Shown here: positions 17,814-26,453 of the stretch, in pieces
Layout of the letters: every line of letters begins with the position of its first letter
How positions within the stretch are numbered: the stretch's first letter is position 1
Source: Flavobacterium paronense
GTDB lineage: Bacteria > Bacteroidota > Bacteroidia > Flavobacteriales > Flavobacteriaceae
Length of the DNA: 64,000 bases
Assembly (NCBI RefSeq): GCF_030409795.1
Contig: NZ_JAUFQN010000019.1
Span: 2,294,001-2,358,000 of the forward strand
Direction: 5' to 3'
The notes under the pieces: model-generated
Databases searched by the model: none
What the model was told of the DNA's origin: nothing
Seen by the model: only the letters and a program-made list of their open reading frames with translations
Made by a program: the position numbers and the translations under genes

Positions 17814-18713
17814 CTACATTTTTCTAGGGTGAAATTTATTGATAATTTGTGTTAAATGTTTTCTGTCCAAATGCACGTAAATTTCAGTAGTAGTAATTGA
17901 TTCATGCCCAAGCATCAATTGAATAGAACGCAAATCAGCTCCATTTTCAAGTAAGTGGGTTGCAAATGAATGTCTTAATGTGTGTGGACTAATTGTTTTC
18001 GATAAATTAATTTTAACGGCTAATTGTTTTATGATTGTAAAAACCATTGCTCGAGTTAACTGTTTCCCTCTTCTGTTTAAAAACAATGTGTCTTCATACC
18101 CTTTAACAATATTTAAATGAATTCTTATATTGTTCTTATAAAAGGCAATAAATTTTTGTGTAGCCTTAGCTATCGGAACAAATCGCTGTTTATTGCCTTT
18201 TCCTGTAATTTTGATAAAACCTTCGTCAAAAAACAAATCCGAGATTTTAAGAGAAATAATTTCAGAAACCCGAAGTCCACAGCCATATAAAGTTTCCAAC
18301 ATGGCTCTATTTCGTTCGCCTTCGGGTTTAGACAAGTCAATAGCTGCTATCAAATTATCTATATCTTCTAACGAAAGCGTATCCGGAAGTTTTCTGCCAA
18401 TTCTTGGCGCTTCAATTAATTCCATTGGATTATCTGAGCGATAATCTTCAAAAATAAGGTAGGAAAAAAAACTTTTTAAACCCGAAATAATTCTGGCTTG
18501 AGAACGGGCATTCACTTCTTTGGAAACGGAATAGATAAACTGTTGAATTGTTTCTTCGCTTATTTTTTCGGGTGAAACCGAAATAGCATTTTCAAGTAAA
18601 AAAGCACATAATCGTTCTAAATCAAAAGTATAATTGGCCAAGGTATTTTTTGACAAACCCCGTTCAATTTTGAGGTAGGATTGAAAACTTTTGATATAAC
18701 TGTTCCAGTTCAT
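17814..18713 (-). CDS. xerD: Site-specific tyrosine recombinase XerD
   Basis: The 299-residue protein has the SAM-like core-binding domain (about 2-88, NWNSYIKSFQSYLKIERGLS) and the catalytic domain (about 105-290). The catalytic residues are visible: Arg in GCGLRVSEI, Lys in ITGKGNKQR, HTLRHSFATHL (His and Arg), LGHESITTT (His) and the nucleophile Tyr in TEIYVHL. It resolves chromosome dimers at dif with a partner recombinase and FtsK. The length is typical of XerC/XerD. XerD rather than XerC is preferred from the overall wording and its closeness to aroQ, which is common in flavobacteria. Confidence 0.9.
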   Translation of the reverse strand: MNWNSYIKSFQSYLKIERGLSKNTLANYTFDLERLCAFLLENAISVSPEKISEETIQQFIYSVSKEVNARSQARIISGLKSFFSYLIFEDYRSDNPMELIEAPRIGRKLPDTLSLEDIDNLIAAIDLSKPEGERNRAMLETLYGCGLRVSEIISLKISDLFFDEGFIKITGKGNKQRFVPIAKATQKFIAFYKNNIRIHLNIVKGYEDTLFLNRRGKQLTRAMVFTIIKQLAVKINLSKTISPHTLRHSFATHLLENGADLRSIQLMLGHESITTTEIYVHLDRKHLTQIINKFHPRKM

Positions 18714-18741
18714 AGGACAAAGAAACGAAAAGTGTGGTTAT

Positions 18742-18771
18742 AAAAAAACCACTCGTAAAATTGAGTGGTTT
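18742..18771 (-). terminator. Rho-independent terminator of the barrel gene at 18791-19375
   Basis: AAACCACTC and GAGTGGTTT form a 9-bp stem around an 8-base loop, followed on the minus strand by a T run. It lies 20 bases after that gene's stop codon and before xerD. Confidence 0.8.
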
Positions 18772-18790
18772 ATTTTATAAAAGACAACTA

Positions 18791-19375
18791 TTATAATTTA
18801 AAAACACAACCTAGGTCAAATGAACCGTAAGCATTTTTTACATTTATACTAGAATCTTTTGCTATTTTAGATAAACCAGACATTCCTTGATAATCAATTA
18901 AAATGCTGATTTGTTTTGAAACTTCAATTTTGTATCCAATTCCGTAATTAAGTCCTAATTGTGTTGTATTAAAAAGTTCTTTAACATCTGTACCATTATC
19001 AGTTGCCGAAGTTAAAAACCCAATACTCGGTCCAAAGTTTAAATTCCATTTTCTAGTACTCCCAAAATGCCAATTTGCATTTACTGGAAAGGTAATATAT
19101 TTTAATTTTTCTGTACCTACTGATATTTCAGTTCCCATAGTTTGAAACAACAATCCTGATCTAAGACTCCAACGGTTATTAAAAAAATAATCTCCAGCTA
19201 CTCCGAAACTCAAATCAGTTATAGGCGAATTTCCAGAACCAACTTGATTGCCAACATAATTTGAAGATGAATAACCAATTTGTGGAATCAATTCAGTGGT
19301 TCCTTTTTCTCTAAGCTGAGCATTTGCAATTGTTGCAGTTAAAACCACAGCTATGGTAAAAATAATTTTTTTCAT
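18791..19375 (-). CDS. Outer-membrane beta-barrel protein (PorT/OmpW-like)
   Basis: The 194-residue product has a signal peptide (about 1-19, MKKIIFTIAVVLTATIANAQ) and a series of short amphipathic beta-strands with aromatic girdles. It ends YGSFDLGCVFKL, a C-terminal strand typical of outer-membrane barrels. An eight-stranded barrel of the 'porin family' or outer membrane beta-barrel class is likely; the function is unknown. It has its own promoter (19399-19429) and terminator, so it is a single-gene unit. It resembles the neighbouring barrel gene at 19503-20033 in size and signal peptide. Confidence 0.8.
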   Translation of the reverse strand: MKKIIFTIAVVLTATIANAQLREKGTTELIPQIGYSSSNYVGNQVGSGNSPITDLSFGVAGDYFFNNRWSLRSGLLFQTMGTEISVGTEKLKYITFPVNANWHFGSTRKWNLNFGPSIGFLTSATDNGTDVKELFNTTQLGLNYGIGYKIEVSKQISILIDYQGMSGLSKIAKDSSINVKNAYGSFDLGCVFKL

Positions 19376-19398
19376 GTTTTTTTCTTATGAGTTAACGG

Positions 19399-19429
19399 CA
19401 AATATATTTTAAATTAGTTTGAAAACAAA
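19399..19429 (-). promoter_or_regulatory. Promoter of the barrel gene at 18791-19375
   Basis: On the minus strand TTTG (19426-19429) and TATATTTG (19399-19406) are 19 bases apart, matching the phylum consensus. The -7 box is about 24 bases before the ATG. Confidence 0.7.
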
Positions 19430-19453
19430 TCTTACAAGCTGATTTATACAAAT

Positions 19454-19480
19454 AAAAAAACCGCGCCAATGGCACGGTTT
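19454..19480 (-). terminator. Rho-independent terminator of the barrel gene at 19503-20033
   Basis: On the minus strand CCGTGCC and GGCGCGG pair (one G-U) around a 3-base loop and are followed by seven T. It lies about 22 bases after the stop codon. Confidence 0.8.
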
Positions 19481-19502
19481 TCATTAAATATTTTTTCAAA
19501 TA

Positions 19503-20033
19503 TTAGAAATGTAAAGCAAATCCAATGTTGAATTGTAAAGCATTTTCGTAAAAATCACTGTTTAAGCTATAGTTGTAACGTAAACCTGGCTCGATAGAAA
19601 CATTTTCTCCTAAGAACCAAGCATAACCAGCTTGAAGACCAACGTAAGATGGGTTTTCATCTAAACCTTTAACACTAACTCCGTTATAAGATAACTCAAC
19701 AGGAATCATACCTTTTACATAATATTTAGCTCCTACTTTGTAAGCGATAGTTGTAGTATCAGCTCCGTCATCTCCATAACCTAAACCAGCTTTGATAGCT
19801 AAGTTATCCATTACAAAATAACCTGCCTCAGCTCCAATATTGTAAGATGTGTTACCATCTTCAGAAGTTAATGCGAAAGCAGTAGATCCAACTCCTCTTC
19901 CAAAACCTGTGTTAGCCTCAATTAACCATTTCCCTTCAGAAGTTTGGTTACCACCTTCTTTTTTGTCTTTGTCTTGTGCATTAGCAAACGTCAAAGCGAA
20001 TACTGCAGCTACTGTTAAAATAATTTTTTTCAT
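19503..20033 (-). CDS. Outer-membrane beta-barrel protein
   Basis: The 176-residue protein has a signal peptide (about 1-19, MKKIILTVAAVFALTFANAQ) and a charged linker (DKDKKEGGNQ). Beta-strands of the OmpA/OmpW-like kind follow (ANTGFGRGVGSTAFAL, IGAEAGYFVMDNLAIKAG), ending in the aromatic ALQFNIGFALHF. The final Phe and alternating hydrophobicity mark an outer-membrane barrel of about eight strands. The codons are markedly more regular than in neighbouring genes, and with a strong promoter and terminator this suggests high expression. Ligand and function are unknown. Confidence 0.85.
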   Translation of the reverse strand: MKKIILTVAAVFALTFANAQDKDKKEGGNQTSEGKWLIEANTGFGRGVGSTAFALTSEDGNTSYNIGAEAGYFVMDNLAIKAGLGYGDDGADTTTIAYKVGAKYYVKGMIPVELSYNGVSVKGLDENPSYVGLQAGYAWFLGENVSIEPGLRYNYSLNSDFYENALQFNIGFALHF

Positions 20034-20061
20034 GTTTGTTTAATTTTAAAATTAATATGAA

Positions 20062-20090
20062 CAAATTTATAAGTAATACTTTTCTATCAA
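20062..20090 (-). promoter_or_regulatory. Promoter of the barrel gene at 19503-20033
   Basis: On the minus strand TTG (20088-20090) and TAAATTTG (20062-20069) are 18 bases apart, a full match to the Bacteroidota consensus. Confidence 0.75.
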
Positions 20091-20323
20091 CATATTGAGG
20101 TATTTCAGTTATTAACAATGTTATCAACAAAAAAGAGGCTTAATCTATTATTTTTCAGCTATTTAAACCTATTTTAGGCTGTTAACAACGATATTTCATT
20201 TTTGAACTTTTCGATATTTTCATCAATACCGTGCTTTTTTCCTATTAATAATTGCTTTTTTTAAGTAAAACTAACGACTCTTTTATATTGATTATTCCTA
20301 TTTTTACAGAAATATATGTTCCG

Positions 20324-20737
20324 ATGAAAATAATCATAATTAATGGTCCAAATTTAAACTTGTTAGGAAAGCGTGAACCTGATGTATATGGAAGTACGAC
20401 TTTCGAAACTTTTTATAACGAGTTGAAAACGAAATACCCAAATATTGCACTTTCATATTTTCAAAGTAATATAGAAGGCGAACTGATTGATAAAATCCAA
20501 GAAGTCGGATTTTCGTATGACGGTATCATTCTCAATGCAGCTGCCTATACACATACTTCAATTGGAATTGGTGATGCCGTAAAAGCCATTGCAACTCCCG
20601 TCATTGAAGTTCATATTTCCAATACTTTTTCCAGAGAAACTTTTCGGCACCAGTCTTTTATTTCTCCAAATACCAAAGGAATTATAATTGGTTTTGGTTT
20701 AAAAAGCTATGAATTAGCGCTTCAGTCTTTTCTATAA
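20324..20737 (+). CDS. aroQ: 3-dehydroquinate dehydratase, type II
   Basis: This enzyme carries out the third step of the shikimate pathway, converting 3-dehydroquinate to 3-dehydroshikimate. The 137-residue product has the N-terminal INGPNLNLLGKREPDVYG (catalytic loop with Arg and Tyr), the FQSNIEGELIDKIQE helix, NAAAYTHTS and the C-terminal EVHISN motif with the catalytic His. The frame is open from 20252, but the ATG at 20324 gives the conserved MKIIIINGPN start and the family's usual length (about 140). The 290-base gap before it holds the promoter of the divergent barrel gene and otherwise only AT-rich DNA. Confidence 0.95.
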   Translation: MKIIIINGPNLNLLGKREPDVYGSTTFETFYNELKTKYPNIALSYFQSNIEGELIDKIQEVGFSYDGIILNAAAYTHTSIGIGDAVKAIATPVIEVHISNTFSRETFRHQSFISPNTKGIIIGFGLKSYELALQSFL

Positions 20738-20755
20738 AAATATCTACCTAATTAT

Positions 20756-23233
20756 ATGCTACTTAAAAAATCATTATCGCTTTTATGCCTTTTGCTGACT
20801 ATTAATGCTGTCGCTCAAATAAAAGGAACCGTTACCGACGACAAAGGAAATCCATTACCTTTTGTAAACATCTTTGAAGAGAATACCTATAACGGAACAA
20901 CTTCAAACGACAAAGGAAAGTTTGCCTTAAATGTAAAAACCGAAAACCCAACAGTAATTTTTCAGTATTTAGGATATAAAACCGTAAAAAAAACAATTGC
21001 TAAAAATCAGTTTGCCGAAATGCTGACTATCACTTTAGTAGAAGAAAATATAACATTGCAGGAAGTAGTCATAAACCCAAAAGACAATCCGGCAAATGAG
21101 ATTATTCGGAATGCGATTAAAAACAAAAAAGAGAACTCCGAAAAGACAGCTCGTTTTAAATCTGATTTTTATTCCCGTGGCATCATTAGATTGAAAGATG
21201 CTCCAAAAACCATCATGGGGCAAAAGTTTGATTTCTTTGATGAAATCCTTGACTCTACCCGAAGTGGCATAATCTATTTATCGGAAACTGTTTCTAAAAT
21301 CACTTTTCAAAAACCGGATAAAATGAAAGAAGTTATTGTGGCTTCTAAAGTAAGCGGAAAAGACAATGGCTTTAGCTTCAACAACGCTGCCTCTGTGAAT
21401 TTTGATTTTTATGAAAACTATCTTCCTTTTGAAGTAAATGTCGTCTCACCAATAGCCGATAATGCTTTCAATTACTATAAATACAAATTTGAAGGTTCTT
21501 TTTTTACCGAAAATCGCCAGCAGATTAATAAGATAAAAGTAATTCCACGCCGCGAAACCGAACCGGTGATGGAAGGATACATTTATATTGTAGATGACTC
21601 TTATGCTGTTTATGCCACCGATTTATCTATTAAAGGTAATCAAATGCAATCGCCGGCTATTGACAAATTAACTTTGAAACAGAGTTATAGCTATAATTCA
21701 ATTAATAAAATTTGGGTGAAAAACACGCAAACACTAGACTTTATTGCCGGATTGTTAAGCATCAAACTCAATGGACGGTTTACCTATGTGTATTCTAATT
21801 TTGAATTTGAAAAGCAATTCGAAAAGAAAACCTTCACCAATGAAATTCTGTCATTTCAGGAGAATGCTAATAAGAAGGAAGACTCATTTTGGAATACCAT
21901 TCGTCCGGTTCCTTTGACAGAAGAAGAATCAACTGATTACATTAAGAAAGATGTTCTGCAAACAAAAAAGAAATCAAAAGTCTATTTAGATTCGATTGAT
22001 GCCAAACACAACAAATTTAAAGTGATGAATGTTTTGAGTGGTTACAGCTATAAAAATTCGTTTAAAAAATGGTCGATTGATTATGATGGACCGTTGACAT
22101 CACTATCCTTCAATACTGTTCAAGGCTACCGAATCAATGCCGGCTTATCCTATACAAAACGAGATGATGATAAAAGAACGTTTACCCGAGTTAGTTCAAA
22201 ATTTGACTATGGTTTTTCAGAAGAAAAAATAAGAGCTACGGCTAACTATACCCATAAATTCAACAATACAGACAATAGTTTATTGACTTTAAATGGCGGA
22301 AGTTCTGTCAATCAGTTTAACAGTAATAATCCAATTTCAAATATTGTCAATACTGTTAGCACCTTGTTTTTCAAAAACAATTTTATGAAATTGTATGAGA
22401 AAAATTTTGTTTCGGGATTTTTCGGAAGAGAGCTTCTTAATGGTATTTATCTGAATGTAAGTGCCGAATATGCCGAAAGAAAACCTTTGTACAATACGAC
22501 AGATTTCAGCATTATAAAAAGTGATGATTTGTATACTTCCAACAATCCGCTTTCGCCAACAGATGAAACTTCAGCGGCAATCAGCAAACACAATTTGGTT
22601 AAAACCAATATTGCAATGCGCTTTAATTTTGGTCAAAAATACATAAGCCGTCCTGATGGTAAATACAACATTCCGAATGATGATTATCCCTCATTATCTA
22701 TAGGTTATGAAAAGACATTTGCTGCCACTGATAAAAATTACGAATATGATTTTGTGGCTGCGAAAGTAAATTATGATGTTACTTTAGGTAATAAAGGAAC
22801 GTTACAAATGGCATTCAAAGCTGGCAAATTCTTTAATGCCGAGAACATTTCTTTCGTAGATTACAGACATTTTAATGGTAACCAAACTCATATAGGGCAA
22901 TCCGACAGTTATACTAATGTGTTTAATTTATTACCATATTATGCTGCCAGCACTAATGATAGCTACAGTGAAACTCATTTTGAACACAACGACAAAGGCT
23001 ATTTTATGAATAAGATTCCGTTGTTGAAACACTTGCAATCTCAATTGGTTTTAGGATTTCATAATTTGGCTGTTCCTAACAGAAAACCTTATCAGGAATT
23101 TTCAGTTGGTTTAGATAATTTAGGATTTGGAAAATACCGTTTATTCCGAGTAGATTATGTTCGTTCCTACCAAAGTGGCTATCAAGGCGATGGTGTTATC
23201 TTTGGTCTGAAGTTTTTGAATGTATTAGAGTAA
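20756..23233 (+). CDS. Outer-membrane DUF5686 protein with carboxypeptidase-like regulatory domain
   Basis: The 825-residue protein has a signal peptide (about 1-21, ending NAVAQ) and a CarboxypepD_reg-like beta-sandwich (about 23-100, IKGTVTDDKGNPLPFVNIF). A large DUF5686 region (about 120-825) probably forms a beta-barrel with long periplasmic parts. The start of that region contains NPADEI-like wording (NPKDNPANEIIRNAIKNKKEN) typical of the family. The function is unknown; members occur in the outer membrane across Bacteroidota. It begins 18 bases after aroQ and may share its transcript. No TonB box or plug domain is seen, so it is not a TonB receptor. Confidence 0.88.
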   Translation: MLLKKSLSLLCLLLTINAVAQIKGTVTDDKGNPLPFVNIFEENTYNGTTSNDKGKFALNVKTENPTVIFQYLGYKTVKKTIAKNQFAEMLTITLVEENITLQEVVINPKDNPANEIIRNAIKNKKENSEKTARFKSDFYSRGIIRLKDAPKTIMGQKFDFFDEILDSTRSGIIYLSETVSKITFQKPDKMKEVIVASKVSGKDNGFSFNNAASVNFDFYENYLPFEVNVVSPIADNAFNYYKYKFEGSFFTENRQQINKIKVIPRRETEPVMEGYIYIVDDSYAVYATDLSIKGNQMQSPAIDKLTLKQSYSYNSINKIWVKNTQTLDFIAGLLSIKLNGRFTYVYSNFEFEKQFEKKTFTNEILSFQENANKKEDSFWNTIRPVPLTEEESTDYIKKDVLQTKKKSKVYLDSIDAKHNKFKVMNVLSGYSYKNSFKKWSIDYDGPLTSLSFNTVQGYRINAGLSYTKRDDDKRTFTRVSSKFDYGFSEEKIRATANYTHKFNNTDNSLLTLNGGSSVNQFNSNNPISNIVNTVSTLFFKNNFMKLYEKNFVSGFFGRELLNGIYLNVSAEYAERKPLYNTTDFSIIKSDDLYTSNNPLSPTDETSAAISKHNLVKTNIAMRFNFGQKYISRPDGKYNIPNDDYPSLSIGYEKTFAATDKNYEYDFVAAKVNYDVTLGNKGTLQMAFKAGKFFNAENISFVDYRHFNGNQTHIGQSDSYTNVFNLLPYYAASTNDSYSETHFEHNDKGYFMNKIPLLKHLQSQLVLGFHNLAVPNRKPYQEFSVGLDNLGFGKYRLFRVDYVRSYQSGYQGDGVIFGLKFLNVLE

Positions 23234-23260
23234 ATTACAATATACTTTATTCTTACCGAT

Positions 23261-23283
23261 GGCGCGGATTTTTAATCCGTGCC
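23261..23283. repeat. Palindromic hairpin element
   Basis: GGCGCGGAT (23261-23269) and ATCCGTGCC (23275-23283) form a 9-bp GC-rich stem with one G-T pair around a 5-base loop. It is not followed by a T run on the + strand. The GC content stands out in this AT-rich gap. It could be a dispersed REP-type palindrome or the 3' end structure of the DUF5686 message. Confidence 0.5.
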
Positions 23284-23292
23284 TAAAAAACC

Positions 23293-23523
23293 AACTTTCC
23301 AGCATTTTCAAGCTCTCCCAGCCCTCAAACGAGCTTCCGTGTCTCTCAAATGATTTTCCGTGTCATTCAAATATGCTTCCGTATCCCTATTTTAAACTTC
23401 CGTATCAAGAATAAAGTCTTCCGTAGCTATTGTATAAGTTTCCGTCTTAAGAATACTATTTTCCTTGTCTCAACTAATTGCTTCCGTGTTTGTAAAAAAG
23501 ACTTCCTCAACTAAAAAGACTTA
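23293..23523. repeat. Intergenic array of about 11 degenerate 21-bp repeats
   Basis: TTCCGT or a close variant recurs at exactly 21-base steps: 23335, 23356, 23377, 23398, 23419, 23440, 23461, 23482 and 23503. The core reads TTCCGTnTC and the other 12 bases are variable and AT-rich. Two weaker units precede them in the same register (23293 and 23314). The array occupies most of the 355-base gap between the DUF5686 and DUF1275 genes. No frame stays open through it, so it is not coding. I do not recognise it as a known element; it has no CRISPR-like conserved repeat/unique spacer organisation. Confidence 0.85.
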
Positions 23524-23588
23524 TTTACAGTATCTTTGAGATGAAGTTTTTTGAATCTGTTTCAGAAACCAGAAATTAAAAAATACTA

Positions 23589-24311
23589 ATGTTTACACAT
23601 CAGGGTAAATCCAGAACATTAACACACAATTTGAGGATTGCTTCCTTACTTTCGTTTGTGGCCGGAATTGTAAATGTTGCCGGATTTTTGGCTGTTGCTA
23701 AACTAACTACTAATGTCACCGGACATTTTGCTTTTTTTGTGGACGAAATATTCAAGTTGCATTTCTGGAATGGATTTGTTTACTTCTTATACATCTTTTT
23801 CTTTTTTCTCGGATCATTCGTTTCGAGCTATCTGGTTGAGTTAATAGCACAAAAAACCGAAAGAAACATTTATGTTCTTCCAACTTCAATTGAAATCTTG
23901 ATACTGTTTTCTATTGGAATCTTTGGCGGAAAATTAATACTCAATAACCCTAATATTATTGCCTGCAGCTTATTGTTTGCAATGGGTTTGCAGAATTCAC
24001 TGGTAACCAAAATTTCAAATGCAACTGTAAGAACTACTCATTTAACCGGGCTTTTTACCGATTTAGGAATAGAATTATCGCAATTGTTTTTCTTTAAAAA
24101 ACCCGAGATGAAAAAGAAATTGTATTCCTCTATTAAATTGCGATTAACAATCATATGTTTCTTCTTTATCGGCGGAATAATAGGTGGAATACTTTACGTG
24201 AAAATTAAACTTGTGGTGCTTCTAATTGCAGCAATAGCATTGGTATTCGGATTAATCTATGACAATATTAAACTAAAAATACTACTGTTAAACCGAAAAT
24301 ACAATCATTAA
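23589..24311 (+). CDS. DUF1275 (YoaK-family) membrane protein
   Basis: The 240-residue integral membrane protein has six or so helices. The start (LRIASLLSFVAGIVNVAGFLA, residues about 15-35) and the NVTGHFAFF and ATVRTTHLTGLFTDLG motifs are those of DUF1275, an uncharacterised family sometimes annotated as a transporter. The ATG at 23589 follows the 21-bp repeat array by 65 bases, so the array lies in its likely regulatory region. The end overlaps the convergent TauE-type gene by 4 bases. Confidence 0.88.
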   Translation: MFTHQGKSRTLTHNLRIASLLSFVAGIVNVAGFLAVAKLTTNVTGHFAFFVDEIFKLHFWNGFVYFLYIFFFFLGSFVSSYLVELIAQKTERNIYVLPTSIEILILFSIGIFGGKLILNNPNIIACSLLFAMGLQNSLVTKISNATVRTTHLTGLFTDLGIELSQLFFFKKPEMKKKLYSSIKLRLTIICFFFIGGIIGGILYVKIKLVVLLIAAIALVFGLIYDNIKLKILLLNRKYNH

Positions 24312-25072
24312 AAAAACACGTCATAACCAAAACGAATCAGCGTTCCGATTACTACAATTAAAAAGAAAATTCTAATAAATCCGTTTCCTTTTTTGATGGC
24401 GAGCTTGGCACCAATCCAACCACCCAAAGCGTTGCAAATAGCCATAGGAATAGCTATTGCCCAAATAATTTTCCCTTTGATAATAAACAGACATATAGAA
24501 CCAAAATTGGTAGCAAGATTGACCATTTTGGCATTCGCCGAGGCATGAAGAAAATCAAAACCCAAAACAGTTACAAAAGCTAAAACCAAAAAACTTCCGG
24601 TTCCCGGACCAATAAATCCATCATAAAATCCAAGGACAATACTCATGGAAATAGCTAACAAGAATTGGCGTTTAACGGTATGCTCTTTCGCCTGGTGAAT
24701 TCCGAAGTCTTTTTTAGTAAACGTGTAAATGGCAATTAAAGTCAACACAACCAAAAGCAATGGTTTCATAAAATCATTATGCACTTTGGTCAGTAAATTG
24801 GAACCCAAAAAAGCAGAAGCAAAAGCAACAACTGCCATGATAGAAAGCAGTTTCCAATTCATGTCCACTTTTTTCAAATACTGATTCGCCGCAAAACTAG
24901 TTCCGCTAAAAGCCGGAATTTTTAACGAACCAATTATAGAGGAAACGGCAAGATTCGGCAGTAAAATTAGAGCAACCGGAGTTTGTATCAATCCGCCACC
25001 GCCCACAATAGCATCTACAAATCCGGCAAAGAAAGACGCAATACAAAGAAGGATGATAATATAAGTTTCCAT
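24308..25072 (-). CDS. TauE/SafE-family membrane transporter
   Basis: The 254-residue protein has eight hydrophobic segments with the family's glycine-rich repeats: an N-terminal ASFFAGFVDAIVGGGGLIQTP and an internal copy LGFYDGFIGPGTGSFLV. These proteins export sulfite, sulfoacetate or other organosulfur anions; the substrate here is not known. The frame is open from a TTG at 25096, but the ATG at 25072 (METYIIILL) is the better start. It is convergent with the DUF1275 gene. Confidence 0.9.
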   Translation of the reverse strand: METYIIILLCIASFFAGFVDAIVGGGGLIQTPVALILLPNLAVSSIIGSLKIPAFSGTSFAANQYLKKVDMNWKLLSIMAVVAFASAFLGSNLLTKVHNDFMKPLLLVVLTLIAIYTFTKKDFGIHQAKEHTVKRQFLLAISMSIVLGFYDGFIGPGTGSFLVLAFVTVLGFDFLHASANAKMVNLATNFGSICLFIIKGKIIWAIAIPMAICNALGGWIGAKLAIKKGNGFIRIFFLIVVIGTLIRFGYDVFF

Positions 25073-25135
25073 ATTTTCAAACAAAAAGAGGTACAAATCT
25101 GCACCTCTATTTTTTATACTTTATTTTCTATACTC

Positions 25136-26446
25136 TTAAACTCTTACAATATTAGCACCAAGTGCACGAAGCCTTTCGTCAATGCGTTCGTACCCTCTGT
25201 CAATTTGTTCAATATTTTGAATAGTCGATGTTCCTTTGGCAGAAAGTGCAGCAATCAATAATGAAATTCCCGCACGAATATCAGGCGAACTCATTACCGT
25301 TGCTTTCAATTGTGATTTGAAATCATGTCCCATAACTACAGCTCTGTGCGGATCACACAACATGATTTTGGCACCCATATCAATCAATTTGTCTACAAAG
25401 AACAAACGGCTTTCAAACATTTTTTGGTGTATTAACACATCTCCGTTTGCTTGCGTTGCTACAACTAAAATGATACTCAACAAATCGGGCGTAAATCCTG
25501 GCCATGGTGCATCTGCAATGGTTAATATCGAACCGTCAATATCGGTTTTTACTGTGTAGCCTTTAGTATGAGCTGGAATATAAATATCGTCGCCTTTTCG
25601 TTCTAATGTAATCCCCAATTTTCTGAACACACTTGGAATTACCCCAAGATTTTCCCAAGAAACATTTTTGATTGTGATTTCACTTCTGGTCATAGCGGCA
25701 AGACCAATCCATGAACCAATTTCAATCATATCCGGTAAGATTCTGTGCTCACAACCACCTAATTTTTCAACACCTTCAATAGTTAATAAGTTAGAACCTA
25801 CTCCAGTGATTTTGGCGCCCATTGAGTTCAACATTTTACACAGCTGTTGCAAATAAGGTTCGCAAGCTGCATTGTAAACTGTAGTAATCCCTTCTGCTAA
25901 AACTGCAGCCATAACTATGTTTGCCGTTCCTGTTACTGACGCTTCATCAAGTAACATATGTGCTCCTTTTAATCTTCCTTTAACTTCAACACCATAGAAA
26001 TGATCTTCTCTTTCATAACGGAATTTAGCACCCAAATTAATAAATCCTTCAAAGTGAGTATCTAAACGACGACGACCAATTTTATCGCCACCCGGTTTTG
26101 GAATATATCCTCTGCCATAACGTGCTAAGAGCGGCCCGACAATCATGATAGAACCTCTTAAACTTCCGCCTTCTTTTTTGAAAGCTTCCGTTTCAAGATA
26201 CCCTACATTTATATCATCTGATTGAAAGGTTATAGAACCTGGACCATTTTTTTGGATTTTTACACCTAGATTTCCAAGAAGTGTTATCAATTTATTGACA
26301 TCAATAATGTCAGGAATGTTGTTGATTGTTACTTTTTCAGGAGTTAAAAGTACGGCACATAAGATTTGTAACGCTTCATTTTTGGCTCCTTGAGGTGTTA
26401 CATCACCTTTTAGTTGAATGCCACCTTCAATTTTAAAAGTTCCCAT
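25136..26446 (-). CDS. murA: UDP-N-acetylglucosamine 1-carboxyvinyltransferase
   Basis: MurA catalyses the first committed step of peptidoglycan synthesis, transferring enolpyruvate from PEP to UDP-GlcNAc in the cytoplasm. The 436-residue protein has the two inside-out alpha/beta domains and conserved blocks: GAKNEALQ (Lys22, Asn23), LRGSIMIVGPLLARYGRG, and RAGISLLIAALSAKG near the C-terminus. The catalytic-loop position that is Cys115 in E. coli (PGGCTIG) is Asp121 here (PGGDKIG). Cys-to-Asp variants are active but not alkylated by fosfomycin, as known for Mycobacterium. The gene is followed by DUF4290 upstream and DUF493 beyond, a common Bacteroidota order. Confidence 0.95.
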   Translation of the reverse strand: MGTFKIEGGIQLKGDVTPQGAKNEALQILCAVLLTPEKVTINNIPDIIDVNKLITLLGNLGVKIQKNGPGSITFQSDDINVGYLETEAFKKEGGSLRGSIMIVGPLLARYGRGYIPKPGGDKIGRRRLDTHFEGFINLGAKFRYEREDHFYGVEVKGRLKGAHMLLDEASVTGTANIVMAAVLAEGITTVYNAACEPYLQQLCKMLNSMGAKITGVGSNLLTIEGVEKLGGCEHRILPDMIEIGSWIGLAAMTRSEITIKNVSWENLGVIPSVFRKLGITLERKGDDIYIPAHTKGYTVKTDIDGSILTIADAPWPGFTPDLLSIILVVATQANGDVLIHQKMFESRLFFVDKLIDMGAKIMLCDPHRAVVMGHDFKSQLKATVMSSPDIRAGISLLIAALSAKGTSTIQNIEQIDRGYERIDERLRALGANIVRV

Positions 26447-26453
26447 ATTTTTT

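Noticed and set aside
17814..18713. Integrase of a mobile element
   Set aside because: Size, motifs and neighbours fit the housekeeping XerD; no att sites or cargo are present.
23234..23292. Rho-independent terminator at the GC-rich palindrome 23261-23283
   Set aside because: No T run follows on the + strand; only A follows, so it is recorded as a palindrome.
23293..23523. CRISPR array at the 21-bp repeat region
   Set aside because: The period is 21 bases with only a 9-base core kept, and no conserved 24-40 base repeat with unique spacers and no cas genes are present.
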